Positions 35,368 through 44,281 of a DNA stretch of 64,000 nt are shown here, one piece after another. Numbering within the stretch: the stretch's first letter is position 1; every line of letters begins with the position of its first letter. Under the pieces are notes generated by a model, which did no database searches, was not told the DNA's origin, and was given only the letters and a program-made list of their open reading frames with translations. Both the position numbers and the translations under genes were made by a program. This DNA is from Candidatus Enterococcus moelleringii (lineage in GTDB: Bacteria; Bacillota; Bacilli; Lactobacillales; Enterococcaceae), in assembly GCF_017377575.1 (NCBI RefSeq), contig NZ_JAFREM010000001.1, positions 1 through 64,000 of the forward strand, in the 5' to 3' direction.

Positions 35368-35946
35368 CTACTCCCCTTCCCTGCTCAACACCGCCAAATC
35401 CGCCGGTTCGTAAACATTCGGTCCTGCTTGCGCCTTCTTGTATTTCCAACAGGCAATCGCTTCGGGCAGTTTGCGCCCCTGATTTGCCGTAAAAAATGCG
35501 CGAATATAGGTATTGTACTCAAACTGCTGCCCAATCGTTGTCGGTCGCTTCTTCTTTTCTTCCAAAATTGCTTGATAAGCCAACAATGCCTCTTGATAGG
35601 TTTTGCCGGTATTCGCTTTTAACCAATTTTGAAAAGCAACATTGAAAGAAAATTGCTGGCCTAAATGCTTCTTGAAAAAAGCTCGATGAATTTCTGAACA
35701 AACCAGATCGGCTTCAATTGGTGTATTTAGTGCGATCGCCACCCGGGTGTTCTTTCGCGTCGTTTTCTTGGTGATTTTTCTTTCACCGGTGGCTAGATAG
35801 TGACTGATACGCTGAGTCAGTTCCTGTTTGCTGCCGGTTGTTTGCAGCTGTTCCTGCCGACAAAAACTGACTAGTTCTTCCTTTAAATAGTAAAACTGAT
35901 GAAAAGTATCCTCCGTTAATTGGTTGGTTAATTCCGATCGCTTCAT
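35368..35946 (-). CDS. SAP-domain protein (DUF6434-like C-terminus)
   Basis: A 192-residue protein. The first ~50 residues form a SAP-like DNA-binding helix-loop-helix (YYLKEELVSFCRQEQLQTTG, SKQELTQRISHYL), followed by a basic Lys/Thr linker and a C-terminal domain with FSFNVAFQNWLKANTGKTYQEAL repeated as FEYNTYIRAFFTANQGRKLPEA. That pairs a nucleic-acid-binding module with the DUF5131 partner downstream. GGAGG lies seven bases before the ATG. Confidence 0.78.
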   Translation of the reverse strand: MKRSELTNQLTEDTFHQFYYLKEELVSFCRQEQLQTTGSKQELTQRISHYLATGERKITKKTTRKNTRVAIALNTPIEADLVCSEIHRAFFKKHLGQQFSFNVAFQNWLKANTGKTYQEALLAYQAILEEKKKRPTTIGQQFEYNTYIRAFFTANQGRKLPEAIACWKYKKAQAGPNVYEPADLAVLSREGE

Positions 35947-36101
35947 CTGCTGCCTCCAGTTTTTTTTAATTATACCACAAAAAGAACACGCGTTCGCCTC
36001 TGTTTTGACTACCTATAAATAATTTTTCCACTGTTTCTATTATCTCCCCTTCTCAATGTGATATAATTTAAAAAATATGAATGGTTGTGAGGGGGATTTT
36101 T

Positions 36102-36590
36102 ATGAATAAGGAGCAAGTGTTAAATTTTTTAAGTGAAGGAAATTTTTGGCATGAGGTAACTGAGCATGAAGCGGTCTATAATATGGAAGAACTGGACGCG
36201 GTGGATCTTCCCTATCCGGAAGCCGATGCGAAAAATCTGTTTGTACGGGATGACAAAAAACGCAATTATTATCTGATCAGTGTCAAAGGCGACAAACGGG
36301 TTGACCTGAAAGAATTCAAGGCGAAACACGAAACCCGCCGCTTATCCTTTGCCTCAGCGGATGACTTAATGAAGGTGATGGGATTAATTCCAGGAGCAGT
36401 ATCGCCTTTTGGTATGTTAAATGATGCGGAGTGTATCGTACAATTTTACATCGACGAGGACTTCATGCAAGATCCTGGTCTGATTGGTGTTCATCCCAAT
36501 GATAATACAGCAACCGTCTGGGTAAAAACCAAAGACTTGGTGGCGATTATCAAAGAGCATGGCAATCAGGTGCATGTTACCCAAATTTAA
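36102..36590 (+). CDS. Prolyl-tRNA-editing (YbaK/ProX-type) domain protein
   Basis: A 162-residue stand-alone editing domain that removes mischarged amino acids (Ala or Cys) from tRNA(Pro) in related proteins. Features: AKNLFVRDDKKRNYYLISVKGDKRVDLK, LMKVMGLIPGAVSPFGMLND and a C-terminal NTATVWVKTKDL strand. The start at 36102 has GAGGGGG upstream. Confidence 0.88.
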   Translation: MNKEQVLNFLSEGNFWHEVTEHEAVYNMEELDAVDLPYPEADAKNLFVRDDKKRNYYLISVKGDKRVDLKEFKAKHETRRLSFASADDLMKVMGLIPGAVSPFGMLNDAECIVQFYIDEDFMQDPGLIGVHPNDNTATVWVKTKDLVAIIKEHGNQVHVTQI

Positions 36591-36600
36591 TGTTGGATCG

Positions 36601-36632
36601 AAGCTGCGACTTTTGATGGTCGCAGCTTTTTT
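36601..36632 (+). terminator. Terminator after the tRNA-editing gene
   Basis: AAGCTGCGAC-TTTTGATG-GTCGCAGCTT plus T-run. Confidence 0.9.
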
Positions 36633-36710
36633 ATTTTGGTAAAAATAAACCCGTGTGTTGAACCAATTTTTTCAGCAATTTCTAATAATCGGACTTAAGT
36701 CCTATAGTCC

Positions 36711-36739
36711 CCTTATACTATGTCATGTATAGTATAAGG
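36711..36739. promoter_or_regulatory. PadR-type operator: perfect 11-bp inverted repeat
   Basis: CCTTATACTAT-GTCATGT-ATAGTATAAGG lies 18 bases before the PadR start and overlaps a possible -10 (TACTAT). A separate 12-bp palindrome GGACTTAAGTCC is at 36691-36702. Autorepression by PadR is inferred. Confidence 0.7.
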
Positions 36740-36757
36740 TGTAGAGGGGTGATGCGC

Positions 36758-37081
36758 ATGAATAGCCAATTGAAAAAAGGGCTGATTGAGTATTGCGTTC
36801 TAGCCGCACTGTCTCCTCAAGACTCTTACGGCTACGAAATTGTTAAACAAATCAGTCATCAAATTGAAATTACCGAATCCACGCTTTATCCGATTTTAAA
36901 ACGGCTGGAAACCAGCCAACGCGTGACTACCTACTCAAAAATCCACAATGGGCGGTTACGGAAATATTATCATCTAACCGACGCGGGATTTGAAAGTATC
37001 CAGCAATTTTTACAGGATTGGACTCAGGTAGAGGCCATCCAACAATACATTAAAGGAAGTGTCGAAAATGCAGCGAGTTGA
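36758..37081 (+). CDS. PadR-family transcriptional regulator
   Basis: A 107-residue winged-helix regulator: LIEYCVLAALSPQDSYGYEIVKQIS, then ITESTLYPILKRLE recognition helix and GRLRKYYHLTDAG wing. The start at 36758 lies eight bases after GAGGGG. Its 3' end overlaps the DUF1700 gene, a common pairing in Firmicutes in which PadR responds to cell-envelope or drug signals. Confidence 0.9.
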   Translation: MNSQLKKGLIEYCVLAALSPQDSYGYEIVKQISHQIEITESTLYPILKRLETSQRVTTYSKIHNGRLRKYYHLTDAGFESIQQFLQDWTQVEAIQQYIKGSVENAAS

Positions 37082-37652
37082 GTTTATTAAAGAATTGAGC
37101 AATTATTTAGCCTATGAGGTCCGACCAAGTGAAGTACAGCGTTTGATTGAGTATTACGATGAAATGATTATGGATTTGATGGAGGACGGCTATTCCGAGG
37201 AAGAAGCGGTGGCCAAAATGGGGGATCCGCAAGCCTTGGCCTATGAAGCAGCGGGAATTCCGCAAGAAATCAAAGTGCCTAGACGTTTTAGTCCGATCAT
37301 TTTACTGTTATTGCTCATTGGTTTCCCGCTTTGGGGCAGCCTGGCGCTTGCAGCGTTTCTATTGATTCTTAGTTTTTATATTGTCGTTTGGTGTATTCCT
37401 TTTTCCTTTGCCTGCTTAGGCGGCGGACTTTTACTAGGCGGACTTCTTGCAACCTTAACTAGTCCATTAGCGATTATGGATTCTTTCTTCATCGGTGTGA
37501 CCCAATTAGGTGTCGGCATGCTGCTGTTTGGTCTTGGACTGTTGATTATGTGGGGCACTTACCGCTGCAGCGCCTTGTTTATTAATTGCCACCGCTGGAT
37601 GACCCGCAAAGTTCGTCAATTGGTATTCCAAAGAAAGGTGGTCAATGTATGA
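37068..37652 (+). CDS. DUF1700 membrane protein
   Basis: A 194-residue protein: a soluble helical N-terminus (FIKELSNYLAYEVRPSEVQRLIEYYDEMI, EDGYSEEEAVAKMGDP) typical of DUF1700, followed by four hydrophobic segments from residue 80 on. The ATG at 37068 with AAAGGA ten bases upstream is preferred over the GTG at 37059. It is co-transcribed with padR. Role unknown, probably envelope stress. Confidence 0.85.
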   Translation: MQRVEFIKELSNYLAYEVRPSEVQRLIEYYDEMIMDLMEDGYSEEEAVAKMGDPQALAYEAAGIPQEIKVPRRFSPIILLLLLIGFPLWGSLALAAFLLILSFYIVVWCIPFSFACLGGGLLLGGLLATLTSPLAIMDSFFIGVTQLGVGMLLFGLGLLIMWGTYRCSALFINCHRWMTRKVRQLVFQRKVVNV

Positions 37653-37807
37653 GATCCAAATATATCATGCCAAAAATCGGCAGCTGGCTAGTGTTGTTTG
37701 GGATTATTTTCACTATGATCGGTTTTGCTCTTTCCGGCTTTTCACTGGAAAACTATGACGATCACGAACGCCGCTGGTTCAATGTGGTCGATGTTTATTC
37801 TGAATAA
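37649..37807 (+). CDS. Small membrane protein in the PadR operon
   Basis: A 52-residue protein (MRSKYIMPKIGSWLVLFG...) with one membrane segment and an acidic tail. Its ATG overlaps the stop of the DUF1700 gene (ATGA), and AAAGGTGG precedes it, so it is translated by coupling. Unknown function. Confidence 0.7.
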   Translation: MRSKYIMPKIGSWLVLFGIIFTMIGFALSGFSLENYDDHERRWFNVVDVYSE

Positions 37808-37853
37808 ACGAAACGACCCTGGCACTTTCAGCAGCAAATAGTATAAATATCCA

Positions 37854-37884
37854 CTGGAATCAGTCAACTGATTCCAGTTTTTTT
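37854..37884 (+). terminator. Terminator of the PadR operon
   Basis: CTGGAATCAGT-CA-ACTGATTCCAG plus TTTTTTT. Confidence 0.92.
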
Positions 37885-38026
37885 GGCTTGCTTGTAAGCA
37901 ACAGCTTCCCGATTCATTTGCTTAACATTTTTTCTAAGAATCTGAATCGATTATTTTTTATTTTACTTAGTGGTGATTTTCTTTTTCGGTATAATAAAAA
38001 TAAAAACAACCAATACAGGAGGAACA

Positions 38027-39370
38027 ATGGATTTTAATAGTTTTATCGACAAAAAATATGGGGTAACTGGGGCAAAAATGCCGAAAAGATCCAAACTTGA
38101 TATCTGTCTCAGTTATATCCCCCCTGCTATTCGCAATTCATTGTTTATCTCAAAAGAACCGACTTTGTGGAATAAAGCGAGTTATGCGAAATACGGGGTT
38201 ATCCTCTCAGAAGGTATCGAAGGCACCTATGAGCCATCAGAAATTATCGTCGCGGAAAAGCTGGGCCCCGGGAAAACGAAACAAATCAAAAAAAACGTCT
38301 CCTACTCCGAAATGACTGAAGGTGAGCGTCAAGGCTATTTATCCTTCTTAAGTGATATTGTTCAAGAAGACGCCGGCTACTTGCGTTACCTTATTTATGC
38401 TTTAGAGCGCAACGTATTTTTGAATCGAAACATTGTATCGACTGTCAGAACGTTGACAATACTCAGCAATCCTAAAAAATTTCCAGCATATAGTTACGAG
38501 TGTTCTCAGCTGATGGCTGTCGCAGCGCTGAAATCGAAAGATCCAAAGGTGCTCAAGCTCTTACCGCTTTATAAGATTCATCCTGAACTGATGTTTCTAT
38601 TGAAGATCACTTGCCAACAAGCGTTTTCCGCGGCAGATTTGATCTATTTGGCAAATTCGGCGGGCTATGAGTTGGAAGAACACCAGATGAGAAATCTAGA
38701 GAGCTTTGAAGAAAATTTGGAAAAAGCGATCACGGAGACTTATGGCAGCTCGACTATCCAGTTCAAGCTGGATAAATCATTGAACACAGATGAAGCAATC
38801 GTCATTTCGCTGCTGAATCCTTCATTGCCAATCACTGAGTTTAAATTCATCAACCTGCTGAGTGATCCTAAATTCAAATCAGCCATTCTTCCATTATTCA
38901 ATCAAGCTGCGCTTCAGCCTTGTGCTGCTGAAAATAAGAGACGCCGAAACCAATTGATGCGTATGCTGGAGGGCCGACCTAAAAACATCGACATTCCCAA
39001 CGATGGCTTGTCCGTACAGCAACGCTTAGACAAAATTCGCGGTGTCTATAAAATAGACGTCGTTTCCGAAGAAGCGTTAGGTATCGATTGCTGCATCCGT
39101 GAACGCTATGAACAGGCCGAAAAGCACCTGCTGCGGGCCGTGCGAAAAAGGAGCTCGTCTGTTAAACCGTACCAATGCTTGGCGCATATGTATCAAAAAC
39201 AAAATCGTTACGTTGATGCTTTAGACATTCTAAACCTGGGACTAACCCGATTACCAAAGCATTCGATATTAGCCAATCAATTGAAATACGTCCATCGTTT
39301 AATAAGAGCAGAAAAACACCAAAATAATAAGCTGGAAAAAAAGAGACCGGCTAGCGCGCAAAAAAAGTGA
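38027..39370 (+). CDS. TerB_N-like domain protein with TPR-like C-terminus
   Basis: A 447-residue cytoplasmic protein. The N-terminal part resembles the TerB N-terminal domain (YSEMTEGERQGYLSFL, then GYLRYLIYALERNVFL near 100-140), found in proteins linked to tellurite-type stress and phage-defence gene groups. The C-terminal region (about 370-430; RYEQAEKHLLRAV, QKQNRYVDALDILNLGL) looks like TPR repeats, ending in a basic tail. AGGAGG lies five bases before the ATG. No Ter partner genes are adjacent. Confidence 0.65.
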   Translation: MDFNSFIDKKYGVTGAKMPKRSKLDICLSYIPPAIRNSLFISKEPTLWNKASYAKYGVILSEGIEGTYEPSEIIVAEKLGPGKTKQIKKNVSYSEMTEGERQGYLSFLSDIVQEDAGYLRYLIYALERNVFLNRNIVSTVRTLTILSNPKKFPAYSYECSQLMAVAALKSKDPKVLKLLPLYKIHPELMFLLKITCQQAFSAADLIYLANSAGYELEEHQMRNLESFEENLEKAITETYGSSTIQFKLDKSLNTDEAIVISLLNPSLPITEFKFINLLSDPKFKSAILPLFNQAALQPCAAENKRRRNQLMRMLEGRPKNIDIPNDGLSVQQRLDKIRGVYKIDVVSEEALGIDCCIRERYEQAEKHLLRAVRKRSSSVKPYQCLAHMYQKQNRYVDALDILNLGLTRLPKHSILANQLKYVHRLIRAEKHQNNKLEKKRPASAQKK

Positions 39371-39398
39371 TGAAGGTTCCCATTCATCACTTTTTTTC
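39365..39398. terminator. Bidirectional terminator
   Basis: AAGTGATGAA-GGTTCCCA-TTCATCACTT with A/T-runs on both sides, between convergent genes. Confidence 0.88.
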
Positions 39399-39400
39399 TA

Positions 39401-40357
39401 TCAGCTTTTGGCTTGTTCTAATACCCGCATCACTGCCAAGGTGTGGGCCATTTTTTCGTCAGCAAAGTCTGTATCATGCTCGTGGATTGCTTGGGCCATC
39501 CGTTGGAATTCTTCATACATACGATGAGGATGGGCATTTGCCTCCAGCTCGTATTGTTGCCCATTTCTCAGCTTCACCACGCCCGAAATCAAGGTGCTGC
39601 TTGGGCTGTTGATAATAATTTCCCCCAATTCCCCTTGTATCTGGACGTAGCTTTCAGCACCGGTGTCCTTAGAACCAATGCAGATTGCCTTGGCTTGATC
39701 GTAATCCATTACCACCACGCCTGAGGTATCCACTTCCCGCTGGATATTTGGATAATAATTGACCGTTTTGGGAGCGCCAAACAGTCCCACCACCAAGTGC
39801 AAGTTGTAAATGTTGATGTCCATCAAGGCTCCACCACCAGCACTTGGGTCAAAAGCTGGCAGTATTTCCCCTTTTTGGAAGGCATCATACCGAGAAGAAT
39901 ATTGGGAATAATTGCCGGAAATCATATGAACTGTACCGATTTCTGGCAGATACTCCTTAATCTTCTGGAAATTCCCCAAATACTGATTGGTAATCGCCTC
40001 AAAAATCAGCAAATCTCTTTCCTTTGCTAAAGCCTCCAGCTCAAGCGCCTCTTCCAATTCTAAGGTGAAGGGCTTCTCGCAAATCACATGCTTATCCGCC
40101 AGTAAAGCTTCCTTGGCATACTGAAAATGCAAGTGATTAGGTAGCGCAACGTAGATGGTATCCACATCTCCGGCCTGCAGCAACTCTTGATAATCGGTGA
40201 ACACCGCTCCGATATTATGGGCCGCCTGCAGCTCTTTGGTTTTCGCCAAACTGCGCTCCGAAGAAAGAATCGCCGCTAATTCAATTTGCGGCAGCTCCGG
40301 TGACAAACTCAAAAACTCTTTGGCAATCATCCCTGCCCCAACAATTCCTAATTTCAT
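39401..40357 (-). CDS. Gfo/Idh/MocA-family oxidoreductase
   Basis: A 318-residue NAD(P)-dependent dehydrogenase. The Rossmann start is KLGIVGAGMIAKEFL, and VALPNHLHFQYAKEALLADKHVICEKPFTL holds the conserved EKP lysine. The C-terminal alpha/beta domain with GGALMDINIYNLHLV carries the active-site His equivalent. The substrate is a sugar or polyol, unspecified. It lies 11 bases after a second member of the same family, so the two form an operon. Confidence 0.88.
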   Translation of the reverse strand: MKLGIVGAGMIAKEFLSLSPELPQIELAAILSSERSLAKTKELQAAHNIGAVFTDYQELLQAGDVDTIYVALPNHLHFQYAKEALLADKHVICEKPFTLELEEALELEALAKERDLLIFEAITNQYLGNFQKIKEYLPEIGTVHMISGNYSQYSSRYDAFQKGEILPAFDPSAGGGALMDINIYNLHLVVGLFGAPKTVNYYPNIQREVDTSGVVVMDYDQAKAICIGSKDTGAESYVQIQGELGEIIINSPSSTLISGVVKLRNGQQYELEANAHPHRMYEEFQRMAQAIHEHDTDFADEKMAHTLAVMRVLEQAKS

Positions 40358-40368
40358 TTCGTTTCCTC

Positions 40369-41394
40369 CTATTGGTTTGCTTCCATCGCTGCAATTCCAG
40401 CTTCTAAAATCTCCACTTGCAGAATTGTTTCTTCATCTTTGACAATTTTTTCCTTGCCGTTGATGATAGCTTGATAGACCCCTTCATAAATCCGGCTGTA
40501 ATCCCCTACTTCAGAGACCACCTTTTCTTCATGGTAAACATTGTCTTCATCCAAGTAAGTGAGGATGCCATAGTGCTCCGGCAAATCGATGCCAAAGTCG
40601 GCATTTTCTGGCATGTGGAATAATTTCAAATGTTCCTCTTGACGGTCTTTGGTATGTTTAACAAACGAACCCTTCTTACCATAAACCACAAAGCTTGGGC
40701 GTTCTTTTAGACGGAAATAGCTGGATTTGACAGATACCTTCAACTTGCCGTAGTAAAAATCCAGATCGAAGTAATCGTTCATGCGATCTTGGCCTAATAA
40801 CTGGCGGACATCATAGCGAATATTGTCCGGCTCGCCAAAGTAACTTAAGACTTGATCGATGGTGTGGCAGCCGTGACCGTACAGATAGCTGTCATCTCGC
40901 GAAAAATGCTCGGCACTTTCAGGAACTTCTGGTCGAAAATAATCGTAATGCATTTCTACTTCCAACAAATCCCCCAGTTTGCCGCTTTCAATCACCTTTT
41001 GTACCGTTAAGAAATCAGAGTCAAAGCGGCGATTTTGGTAACATTGCAGGAATAAACTTTTTTCCTTCGCTAAGGCGAACAATTCCTTGGCCTCGTCAGA
41101 CGTTTCAGTAAATGGCTTTTCCAACAGGACGTTTTTGCCGGCTTCCAGCGCCTGTTTGGCGTATTGATAATGGAATTTCAACGGTGTCGTGATCACCACT
41201 AATTGAATTTCTGAGTCAGTCAAAATATCCGCTAAATCAGTGGTATAATTAGTCCCATCAAGAGGTGTCCAGGCTTGACGACCAGAGGGGGAATAGATGG
41301 TTTTCACCTTGATCTTCTCTCCTAATTTGGTAGAAAATGGCAGGTGGTAACGATTGGTACTTTTTCCATTGCCTAAATATGCGATGGTTAACAT
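40369..41394 (-). CDS. Gfo/Idh/MocA-family oxidoreductase
   Basis: A 341-residue paralogue with N-terminal LTIAYLGNGKSTNRYHLPF, EKPFTETSDEAKEL and GHGCHTIDQVLSYFG. The nucleotide loop (GNGKST) is less classical than in the downstream copy. The ATG at 41394 is preferred over the TTG at 41400. The pair is divergent from an RpiR regulator, which likely controls it. Confidence 0.85.
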   Translation of the reverse strand: MLTIAYLGNGKSTNRYHLPFSTKLGEKIKVKTIYSPSGRQAWTPLDGTNYTTDLADILTDSEIQLVVITTPLKFHYQYAKQALEAGKNVLLEKPFTETSDEAKELFALAKEKSLFLQCYQNRRFDSDFLTVQKVIESGKLGDLLEVEMHYDYFRPEVPESAEHFSRDDSYLYGHGCHTIDQVLSYFGEPDNIRYDVRQLLGQDRMNDYFDLDFYYGKLKVSVKSSYFRLKERPSFVVYGKKGSFVKHTKDRQEEHLKLFHMPENADFGIDLPEHYGILTYLDEDNVYHEEKVVSEVGDYSRIYEGVYQAIINGKEKIVKDEETILQVEILEAGIAAMEANQ

Positions 41395-41512
41395 GAACAA
41401 TCAGCTCGCTTTCTTATTATTACCTTGATTATAACCAGTTTCGCCAGCAAATACATAAAAGCGCGCCACTTAGCAACTCATGTTCAGCCTTTTTCGCTTT
41501 ACCGCCTAATTC

Positions 41513-41529
41513 ATGAACATCATGTTCAT
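41513..41529. promoter_or_regulatory. Palindrome between the oxidoreductases and RpiR
   Basis: ATGAACAT-C-ATGTTCAT is a perfect inverted repeat. Further half-sites ATGTTCA (41480-41486) and ATGAACA (41393-41399) lie in the same intergenic region. This is a candidate RpiR operator. Confidence 0.55.
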
Positions 41530-41560
41530 CAAAAAACACACTAAGAAAGGAACCAACGCT

Positions 41561-42430
41561 ATGTTAATTATCGAACGCTTGAAGCAGCAGGAAAATTTCA
41601 GTATGGCGGAAAAGCGCATCGCCGCATATATTTTAGAACACTTAACCGATATTCCTACCATTTTTATTCAGGACTTGGCGGAGAAGACTTTTTCTTCCCA
41701 CTCCACGATTGTCCGTTTAGCCCAGAAGCTGGGCTATTCCGGCTTTCGGGAATTCAAGGATGCGATTGCGGAAGTAGTTTATGCCCAGCTGCATTCCTCT
41801 GATGAGGTCAATGCCAATTTCCCTTTCCATCCTTTAGACACACCTGGTAAGATTGCGAAAAAAATGGCCGATTTAACCATTAGCACGATTCGCCGCTCGC
41901 TGATCCAACTAGATGAAGATCAGTTAACCGCCGCTGTCGATGCACTGATGCAAGCCGAGCGAATTTTTCTATTTGCCCGCGGGGATACCCAGCTGCGAGC
42001 TCGCAGCTTTCAAAACAAATTAATCAAAATCAACAAATTTGCCATCCAAGCCGAAGAATACGTGGATACCGAATGGAATGCCGTCAGCATCACCGAAAAA
42101 GACTGTGCTTTCATCATGTCCTACAGTGGTATTTTGCATCCCTATAATAAAATCATGCAATACTTAAAGGAAAAAGGCGTTCCTATTATCTTTTTGACTG
42201 GCAATCCCGATTCGTCGATGGTGCCTTTCGCTACCCATTTATTGCTGATGATGCAGGAAGAGTACGATTTTGCTAAAATCGCAACTTTCTCATCTCAAGC
42301 GGCCTTTGAGTATGTCTTGAACACTATCTATTCGGTGATGTACACCAAAGATTACGAAACCAACCTCCGCAACCTGAAGGGAAATCAAGAATTGATGAAG
42401 ACTGGCCTTTTGGCTGATGAAGAAGAATAA
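41561..42430 (+). CDS. RpiR-family transcriptional regulator
   Basis: A 289-residue regulator with an N-terminal HTH (FSMAEKRIAAYILEHL, FSSHSTIVRLAQKLGYSGFREFK) and a C-terminal SIS sugar-phosphate-binding domain (RIFLFARGDTQLRAR, CAFIMSYSGILHPYNKI). The start at 41561 has GAAAGGAA upstream. It is probably the regulator of the divergent Gfo/Idh/MocA pair. Confidence 0.88.
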   Translation: MLIIERLKQQENFSMAEKRIAAYILEHLTDIPTIFIQDLAEKTFSSHSTIVRLAQKLGYSGFREFKDAIAEVVYAQLHSSDEVNANFPFHPLDTPGKIAKKMADLTISTIRRSLIQLDEDQLTAAVDALMQAERIFLFARGDTQLRARSFQNKLIKINKFAIQAEEYVDTEWNAVSITEKDCAFIMSYSGILHPYNKIMQYLKEKGVPIIFLTGNPDSSMVPFATHLLLMMQEEYDFAKIATFSSQAAFEYVLNTIYSVMYTKDYETNLRNLKGNQELMKTGLLADEEE

Positions 42431-42433
42431 AAA

Positions 42434-42476
42434 ATGACCCGTCTAGTTAGTTGATAACTGGGCGGGCCATTGTTTT
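42434..42476. terminator. Bidirectional terminator
   Basis: TGACCCGTCTAGTTA pairs with TAACTGGGCGGGCCA (with wobble/mismatch); the minus side has a T-run after the stem. Confidence 0.68.
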
Positions 42477-42534
42477 GTTCTATTCTAGTTGATTACAACA
42501 AATGATTACTGACCATTTAATTTCCAATCACTCA

Positions 42535-43470
42535 CTACTCATTCCTTTGAAACCCTTCAGCTAATAGCTCGACGGTTTCCGCCAAACGAGGTCCTGGCAA
42601 AGCATTTTCCAAACTCATGGAGACAATTCGATCATTTTTAACCGCCTCCATCTGAGACAAGGCTGGATCAGCTTTGATGGCGGCGATTTTTTCTTCAAGC
42701 TCCGGTTGATCATAATCATGAACTAAAATGACATCCGGTTGCCGCGCGAGAACTTCTTCGCTGCTGACGGTAATCCAATCTTTGTCGGTTTGATCCTCAA
42801 AAAGATTCACTCCGCCAGCGGCTTCGATTAGACGTGATTCAAAATTGCTGCCGCTAGCCGTAAATATTCCACTGTCGCCACTGTCATACACCAAGACTTT
42901 AACAGGTTCTGCAGCTGCATTATCTTCTACCGCCTGCAAACGATCCTGTTGTTCCTGGACAAAGCTTTCAGCCTGATCCTCTACTTGAAAAATCTTGCCG
43001 ATATCCGCGATTTCTTGATAGACCTCATCAATGGTTTTGGCACTATTTTGATAAACGGTGATGCCGTTCTCCTCCAGCTCCTGCAAATCAAGTCCTTCAG
43101 AACCGAATTCCCAGTCAATGCCGTAAATAAAATCAGCACCGCTGGACAATACCGCTTCCCGAGTTGCTGAACCATGATTCAGTTCTGGAATTTTTTCGTA
43201 ATCCTCTTTATACTCTGGCAACGGCCCGCGGCTGTGATTGTTCAAGGTACTCCCCACCACTTTATCTGATAAGCCCAACTCACAAAATAGTTCAGTTGTG
43301 TTGGGACCCATCGTTATGACATTTTCGGGAACTCCGGATATCGTAATGGTACGATCATAGTTAGTTACCGTTTGTTGATTTTCGTTACTGGTATTGGTTT
43401 GGTCGGCATTGGAATCGCTGCAGCCAGCCAAGGTCATCAGCAGCATTGATGCAAGAAGGAACTTTTTCAC
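42535..43470 (-). CDS. FecB/BtuF-type substrate-binding lipoprotein, possibly nickel
   Basis: A 311-residue lipoprotein (signal peptide, lipobox LAGC with Cys17). The core is the helical-backbone metal receptor fold (ENVITMGPNTTELFCELGL, FIYGIDWEFGSE, VLVYDSGDSGIFTASG). It is last in the urease operon, so it may bind nickel or a nickel chelate; iron-siderophore or cobalamin binding is the alternative. Confidence 0.82.
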   Translation of the reverse strand: MKKFLLASMLLMTLAGCSDSNADQTNTSNENQQTVTNYDRTITISGVPENVITMGPNTTELFCELGLSDKVVGSTLNNHSRGPLPEYKEDYEKIPELNHGSATREAVLSSGADFIYGIDWEFGSEGLDLQELEENGITVYQNSAKTIDEVYQEIADIGKIFQVEDQAESFVQEQQDRLQAVEDNAAAEPVKVLVYDSGDSGIFTASGSNFESRLIEAAGGVNLFEDQTDKDWITVSSEEVLARQPDVILVHDYDQPELEEKIAAIKADPALSQMEAVKNDRIVSMSLENALPGPRLAETVELLAEGFQRNE

Positions 43471-43482
43471 GTAAACACTCCT

Positions 43483-44271
43483 TTATTTTGAGCCCGCCAT
43501 AAGATAATTTTTTGGCAAGTAAGTAATCGTTGGTCGTTTTAAAATTGGATGAAGCTGGATTTCGGCATTTACTTGAAAAACCTGCTTTAAAATCGCCGGA
43601 GTTAAAACTTCTGTCGGCGTGCCGCTGGTTAAAATCTCCCCTTCTTCCATAATATACAAATAATCGCAGTACATAGCAGCGATGTTCAAATCATGAATCG
43701 CCGAAACAACTGTCAGCGGCAGTCGATTTAACAATTCGAAGATTTCCAGCTGGTAATGAATATCCAAGTGATTGGTAGGTTCATCTAAAATCAACAAATC
43801 AGTATTTTGAGCTAAGGCACGAGCAATCAGCACCCGCTGCTTTTCGCCGCCTGATAAGTGCTGGAAATTTCGTTGAGCTAAATGAGTAATTCCCAACTGC
43901 TCCAAAGCTTTGGCTACCAATTCGGCATCTTCCGAGGTTTCGTTGTCGAAAAACCGTTTTGCCGGATAGCGCCCCATTTGCACAATTTCCTCCACCCGAA
44001 AGTCAAAGGGCAGCTCGTTTTCCTGACCGACTGCAGCCATTTTTTGGGCACTTTCTTTATAGGACATCACCTTTAGCGGCGTATCATCGATCTTGATTTC
44101 ACCGCTTTCCGGTTTCAGCGCTCGATAAATGACCTTTAACAAAGTTGATTTTCCGCTGCCATTGGGTCCGATAATACCGACAAACTGCTGATTTTCCGCC
44201 AGCAGCGACAAGTCCGTCAGTACCGGCTGTTTTTCATAGCTGCAGCACAGGTCTTCAACCGATAATTTCAT
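43483..44271 (-). CDS. FecE/BtuD-type ABC ATPase
   Basis: A 262-residue ATPase with Walker A GPNGSGKST, signature LSGGEKQRVLIARALAQN, Walker B LLILDEPTNHLD and an AIHDLN H-loop. It pairs with the permease 10 bases upstream and the lipoprotein downstream. The family imports chelated metals or cobalamin. Confidence 0.9.
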   Translation of the reverse strand: MKLSVEDLCCSYEKQPVLTDLSLLAENQQFVGIIGPNGSGKSTLLKVIYRALKPESGEIKIDDTPLKVMSYKESAQKMAAVGQENELPFDFRVEEIVQMGRYPAKRFFDNETSEDAELVAKALEQLGITHLAQRNFQHLSGGEKQRVLIARALAQNTDLLILDEPTNHLDIHYQLEIFELLNRLPLTVVSAIHDLNIAAMYCDYLYIMEEGEILTSGTPTEVLTPAILKQVFQVNAEIQLHPILKRPTITYLPKNYLMAGSK

Positions 44272-44281
44272 GGGTTCCCTC

